NCBI GenBank assembly: GCA_934465295.1
Contig: CAKSKU010000012.1
Span: forward strand, 1-64,000
DNA length: 64,000 nt
From: an uncultured Oscillospiraceae bacterium
GTDB lineage: Bacteria; Bacillota; Clostridia; Oscillospirales; Ruminococcaceae
Direction of reading: 5' to 3'
The notes beneath the pieces are model-generated. The model was not told the origin of the DNA and searched no databases. It saw only the letters and a program-made list of their open reading frames with translations. Made by a program: the position numbers and the translations under genes. Below, in pieces: positions 60,747-64,000 of the stretch (position 1 is the first letter of the stretch; every line of letters begins with the position of its first letter).

Positions 60747-60848
60747 ATACTAAACACCAATAAAATAAAGGAAAAAATCTGCGCCGAAATCCAATATATC
60801 CGAGATTGTCGGCTTGATTTTTTCTAAATTTTAAAAGGTGTTTAGTAT
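60747..60848 (+). repeat. Family A element (MITE-like), copy 5
   Basis: 102 bp, close to copy 3. With copy 4 it brackets a 145-bp non-element island. Confidence 0.9.
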
Positions 60849-60893
60849 AAAGGAGTCATAGCTTTTGATAGGCGTTTTCATATACTCAATCTG

Positions 60894-60948
60894 ATTAGCC
60901 GCTGCTAACCGTGCTTATATTTTAACACACAAACACCGAATTAGTCAA
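60894..60948 (-). promoter_or_regulatory. Leftward promoter with metal box, no intact gene behind it
   Basis: Minus strand TTGACT (60943-60948), 18 bp, TAAAAT (60919-60924), then GTTAGCAGCGGCTAAT (60894-60909) at the usual distance. The next DNA to the left is family A copy 5. Confidence 0.65.
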
Positions 60949-61060
60949 GCATAACATTAAATTTTTTCAAAAAAATTTTTCGGAGGAATTTTCTCTTTTG
61001 AAAACAGACAGTTTGAAGGCGGGTTTGGGGGAGAGTTTTTATTGGGAATAGGTCACTTAA

Positions 61061-61328
61061 GCAAGTTTACAGTTGACAGTTAATAGTTAACAGTTTTTTA
61101 TAATTGACAATTGACAATTGATAATTGATAATTCGTACAGAGTATCTTCCATTGTCCGTCTAAAGATTTTTCATTAAACAGATAAACACGATTTAATAAT
61201 TCATCAACTTTTAGAATTTACGAAATACTACGGTGAAATATATTCACAAAAATCCAACTGCTATACGTTGAAAAACAAAATTATCAAATTGAAAACTGTT
61301 AACTATAAACTGTTAACTGTTAACTTGC
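61061..61328. repeat. 268-bp foldback element
   Basis: Ends are inverted: left GCAAGTTTACAGTTGACAGT with TTAATAGTTAACAGTTTT after it, right AAAACTGTTAACTATAAACTG then TTAACTGTTAACTTGC. The ~190-bp interior includes a TAATTGACAA tandem array (61101-61134) and no ORF. It ends 16 bp before the ZIP promoter. Confidence 0.65.
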
Positions 61329-61343
61329 TCGACATATTTGTCC

Positions 61344-61395
61344 TTGACAGAAATAAGCTTAAATGCTATAATTAATTCGGTTAGCAATAGGTAAC
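61344..61395 (+). promoter_or_regulatory. ZIP transporter promoter with metal box
   Basis: TTGACA (61344-61349), 17 bp, TATAAT (61367-61372), then GTTAGCAATAGGTAAC (61380-61395). Confidence 0.85.
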
Positions 61396-61416
61396 TGAAT
61401 TGGCAGAGGTGATAAT

Positions 61417-62202
61417 ATGAATATTTCAGATGTTGTGCAAGGGCTGGCGATTCCGTTTATCGGAACGTCGCTCGGGTCTGCGTGCGTATTGTTTATGAAA
61501 GGCGGTCTGAACCGCACCGTCCAGCGAATACTGACGGGCTTTGCGGCTGGCGTTATGACGGCAGCTTCGGTGTGGAGCTTGCTTATCCCTGCGATAGAGC
61601 AGTCGGAGAAAATGGGGAAGCTTGCGTTTGTTCCTGCGGCGGTCGGATTTCTTGCCGGAATTTTCGTGCTGCTTCTTATCGACGGCTTAGTTCCGCATCT
61701 GCATTTAAACAGTGACAAAGCGGAGGGTGTGCGCTCGCATCTTTCCAAAAACACGATGCTCCTGCTTGCGGTGACGATACACAATATCCCCGAGGGAATG
61801 GCTGTCGGCGCAGTCTATGCAGGGCTTATCTACGGCGGTCGGAATATGACGGCTGCGGCGGCGCTTGCGCTTTCGGTCGGCATAGCGATACAGAATTTTC
61901 CCGAGGGTGCGATAATCTCCATGCCGCTCCGCTCGGAGGGAATGAGCAAGGGAAAAGCGTTCGTCTGGGGCGTTATCTCGGGTGCGGCAGAGCCTGTCGG
62001 CGCAGTGCTGACGATACTTGCGGCGAGCTTTGTTATCCCTGCAATGCCGTATTTCCTTAGCTTTGCAGCAGGTGCGATGATTTATGTCGTTGTCGAGGAG
62101 CTTATCCCCGAGATGTCCGAGGGGGAACATTCCAACATCGGAACGGTATCGTTTGCGGCAGGCTTTGCGGTGATGATGATGCTTGATGTTGCACTCGGGT
62201 AA
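61417..62202 (+). CDS. ZIP family divalent metal transporter
   Basis: 261 aa integral membrane protein with about eight helices. The binuclear metal site motifs of ZIP proteins are present: TIHNIPEGMAVG in helix 4 and AIQNFPEGAIIS in helix 5, plus EELIPEM in the last part; the His-rich loop is short (PHLHLNSD). ZIP proteins import Zn, Fe, Mn or similar into the cytosol. ATG 61417 follows AGAGGTG. The metal box over its start argues for metal-repressed expression and so for iron or manganese uptake, though zinc cannot be excluded. Monocistronic. Confidence 0.92.
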   Translation: MNISDVVQGLAIPFIGTSLGSACVLFMKGGLNRTVQRILTGFAAGVMTAASVWSLLIPAIEQSEKMGKLAFVPAAVGFLAGIFVLLLIDGLVPHLHLNSDKAEGVRSHLSKNTMLLLAVTIHNIPEGMAVGAVYAGLIYGGRNMTAAAALALSVGIAIQNFPEGAIISMPLRSEGMSKGKAFVWGVISGAAEPVGAVLTILAASFVIPAMPYFLSFAAGAMIYVVVEELIPEMSEGEHSNIGTVSFAAGFAVMMMLDVALG

Positions 62203-62253
62203 ATTCAACAAAGAAAAAATAACTTAAACGTTCAAGTTTGTGTATATTAAACC

Positions 62254-62375
62254 TTGTTAGATAAGGCTTGATATGGTAAAATAATATACAGTTAGCCACT
62301 GCTAATACAAACCTCTGCTTTTTACGGAAAAAAGGCAAAGGTATAAAAATTGCACATAGGTTAGTCTATGCTAAC
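62254..62375 (+). promoter_or_regulatory. Promoter and two metal boxes for the ABC transporter
   Basis: TTGTTA (62254-62259), 17 bp, TAAAAT (62277-62282), then GTTAGCCACTGCTAAT (62291-62306) and GTTAGTCTATGCTAAC (62360-62375). Confidence 0.75.
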
Positions 62376-62446
62376 TTAATAAGCGATGGCGAAAAGTGAA
62401 TTTTTCGGGCAGGAAAAGCCTTAAAGGGAATGAAAGGGTGAAGAGA

Positions 62447-63145
62447 ATGTTTATTGAGATAAACAATATCAAAAAAAGCTACGGAAGCGGTGAAAGCAAG
62501 GTCGAGGTGCTCAAGGGGATAAGCGTCGGCATTGAAAAGGGTGAATTCTGCGTTCTTCTCGGACCTTCGGGCAGCGGCAAATCCACGCTCCTTAACATAA
62601 TCGGCGGAATTGACGACGCTGACTCGGGTTATATCTCCATCAACGGCGAAAAGACTGAGAATATGAACGAAAAGGCTCTCACAAACTACCGCAGAAAGCA
62701 TCTCGGATACATTTTCCAGATGTATAACCTTATCCCGAACCTCAACATAAAGGAAAACGTTGAAACGGGCGCATATCTTAGTGATTCTCCGCTCGATGTT
62801 GACGATATTCTCAAAACTCTCGGACTTTATGAGCATCGTCACAAGCTCCCGTCCCAGCTTTCGGGCGGTCAGCAGCAGAGATGCTCCATCGGCAGAGCTA
62901 TCGTAAAGAACCCCGATATCCTCCTCTGCGATGAGCCGACAGGTGCGCTCGACTACAACACCTCAAAGGAGATCCTGAAGCTTATCGAAACGGTAAATCA
63001 GAAGTACAACACCACCGTAATAATGGTAACGCATAATGAAGCTATAAAGGATATGGCAGACAAGGTCGTAAAGCTTCGTGACGGAATGATAAGAAAAGAG
63101 ATACATAACGAGCATAAGCTTTCTGCCGAAGAGCTTGACTGGTAA
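62447..63145 (+). CDS. ABC transporter ATP-binding protein (MacB/LolD type)
   Basis: 232 aa nucleotide-binding subunit: Walker A GPSGSGKSTLLN (about 38-49), Q-loop YIFQMYNLIPNLN, signature LSGGQQQRCSIGRA, Walker B ILLCDEPTGALD, H-loop MVTHNE. The sequence is of the MacB/LolD/FtsE-like family, which works with FtsX-fold permeases rather than with substrate-binding-protein importers. ATG 62447 follows AAAGGG by 7 nt; in-frame GTG 62438 is an alternative. Followed 12 nt later by the permease gene; controlled by two metal boxes. Confidence 0.93.
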   Translation: MFIEINNIKKSYGSGESKVEVLKGISVGIEKGEFCVLLGPSGSGKSTLLNIIGGIDDADSGYISINGEKTENMNEKALTNYRRKHLGYIFQMYNLIPNLNIKENVETGAYLSDSPLDVDDILKTLGLYEHRHKLPSQLSGGQQQRCSIGRAIVKNPDILLCDEPTGALDYNTSKEILKLIETVNQKYNTTVIMVTHNEAIKDMADKVVKLRDGMIRKEIHNEHKLSAEELDW

Positions 63146-63157
63146 GGAGGAACGAAG

Positions 63158-64000
63158 ATGAGAAATCCCCTTACAAAGCGTCTGCTCCGTGAGTTTGCCA
63201 AGGACGCTGCAAAGTACGTTGCAATATTCATTATGATGATCCTGCTCATTTCGATATGCTCGGGTATGAGAGTCGGAAATGAGAGCCTTAAAGCGGCATA
63301 TTATGAAAGCTTCGACCTCTACAATATCGAGGACGGACACATTACATTCGATAAACCGCTCCCCGACGAGCTTAAGGGTAAGCTTGAAAGCGGCGCAGAC
63401 TTAAAGTTTTATGACAGCTTTTATTTTGACGAAGATACCGCCGAAACGGGTGCTACCGTCAGAGTTTACAAGCAGACCGATGCGCTCAACAACCCATGCT
63501 TATTGAGCGGTGAGCTTCCGGCAAAGGATAATGAAATTGCTGTTGACCGTGTTTTTGCAAAGAATAATGATATCAATATCGGCGACACGATAACACTCAA
63601 CGGCAAGGCTCTTACTATCACGGGTTTTGTCGCCCTCCCAAATTACAGCACGCTCTTTGAGAGCAACACCGACTCGATGTTCGATTCGATCAATTTCTCT
63701 ATCGCAGTAATGACTGACGGCGGCTTTGAAGCTGTCGGAAGCAAGGATCTTAAATACAACTATGCTTGGCTTTATAACGAAGCTTATGCAGATGATATCG
63801 AAGCCGCAGACCGCTCCGACAAGTTCCTTGATCTTATCGAAGATGAGCTTACCGATTATGACGAAGCGATCGTTCAGGTGCAGATAGACGAACTCACCGA
63901 CAAGCTTGAAAAGGCTTCCGAGGAATATGCCGACATCTACAAAAAGTCTTTTGAGGACAAGGTGAACAGCCTCACCGATACTATTGAAAAAGGCGCAGAG
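63158..64000 (+). CDS. FtsX-like ABC transporter permease, truncated by window end
   Basis: ATG 63158 after AAGGAGG; 281 codons are open to the window edge. N-terminus is RLLREFAKDAAKYVAIF followed by a membrane helix (VAIFIMMILLISICSG) and a large extracellular domain (ELPAKDNEIAVDRVFAKNND, GDTITLNGKALTITGFVALP), as in MacB-PCD / FtsX permeases. From about residue 225 it becomes highly charged and probably coiled coil (LTDKLEKASEEYADIYKKSF), typical of the long stalk permeases of Firmicutes. The remaining membrane segments lie beyond 64000. Partner of the ATPase just before it. Confidence 0.9.
   Translation, partial: MRNPLTKRLLREFAKDAAKYVAIFIMMILLISICSGMRVGNESLKAAYYESFDLYNIEDGHITFDKPLPDELKGKLESGADLKFYDSFYFDEDTAETGATVRVYKQTDALNNPCLLSGELPAKDNEIAVDRVFAKNNDINIGDTITLNGKALTITGFVALPNYSTLFESNTDSMFDSINFSIAVMTDGGFEAVGSKDLKYNYAWLYNEAYADDIEAADRSDKFLDLIEDELTDYDEAIVQVQIDELTDKLEKASEEYADIYKKSFEDKVNSLTDTIEKGAE

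Larger units (their letters stand above)
60031..61416. other. 1.4 kb intergenic region made of short elements
   Basis: Between the ATPase and ZIP genes there is no convincing gene. In order: AT-rich spacer, a family C hairpin, a GGGGCAC/GTGCC stem near 60444-60473, two family A elements in opposite orientation around a 145-bp island, a leftward boxed promoter, and a 268-bp foldback with tandem arrays, then the ZIP promoter. Confidence 0.6.

Noticed and set aside
60534..60747. Small ORFs on both strands across the family A pair
   Set aside because: They start or end inside the repeat elements, and the plausible ribosome sites belong to none of them.
62602..62814. ORFs opposite to the ABC transporter ATPase gene
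   Set aside because: Shadows of a gene with all ATPase motifs on the plus strand.

Overview
The window looks like a chromosomal segment of an anaerobic gut-type Firmicute, most likely a Ruminococcus-like Oscillospirales/Clostridia member. This is inferred from gene content: HrcA/CIRCE and T-box regulation, FapA (DUF342), DUF3793, a FeoA-FeoA-FeoB cluster with a Cys-rich FeoB companion, DtxR-type regulators, carboxynorspermidine dehydrogenase-like protein and very large Asp/Gly-linker surface proteins. Promoters are consistently TTGxxx-17-TATAAT and ribosome sites are AAGGAGG-like. No phage, integrase, transposase gene or CRISPR array is visible.

Layout. 1-1.4 kb: gene debris, a promoter-driven 70-codon PqqD-like gene and a frameshifted small ORF, all on the minus strand. 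1.7-20.8 kb: two giant secreted proteins (3773 and 2449 aa) built from N-terminal EF-hand/leucine-rich segments and many copies of a ~150-270 aa repeat unit; their promoters are related. 20.9-28.4 kb: housekeeping genes (T-box-controlled ilvA-ridA, a P-loop kinase, carboxynorspermidine dehydrogenase-like protein, CPBP protease, DUF1113 membrane protein, tRNA-Ser, GNAT) and a duplicated, broken GNAT tail. 29.1-35.6 kb: CIRCE-controlled htpG, a small unknown protein and a minus-strand GH25 muramidase/aldose epimerase/FapA operon. 35.7-36.4 kb: a nest of short repeats and a relic of a giant surface protein. 36.5-42.8 kb: a three-gene operon ending in a 1721 aa DUF4132-type protein, function unknown. 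43-49.9 kb: a third giant protein (2266 aa) that joins a transglutaminase-like domain to the same kind of repeat units and stops in the middle of one.

50.4-64 kb is a metal island. It has two DtxR-family regulators and about sixteen copies of an inverted box close to GTTAGC-N4-GCTAAC, mostly 7-9 bp after a -10 element. They sit in front of DUF3793/flavodoxin, feoA1, feoA2-feoB, a ZIP transporter and an ABC transporter whose permease runs off the window. Embedded in it are a Cys-rich FeoB companion, a membrane-anchored HMA (CxxC) protein, an HD-GYP protein and a DUF6110/P1B-ATPase pair. The simplest reading is iron-repressed Fe(II) import with flavodoxin substitution, combined with metal efflux and second-messenger turnover.

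Intergenic DNA carries several families of short palindromic elements. Families A (5 copies) and B (4 copies) are both ~102 bp, share ATACTAA/TTAGTAT ends and a related core, and so look like sister MITEs. Others are a GGCGCA hairpin family (C), single foldback elements (D, F) and a 268-bp foldback element just upstream of the ZIP promoter.
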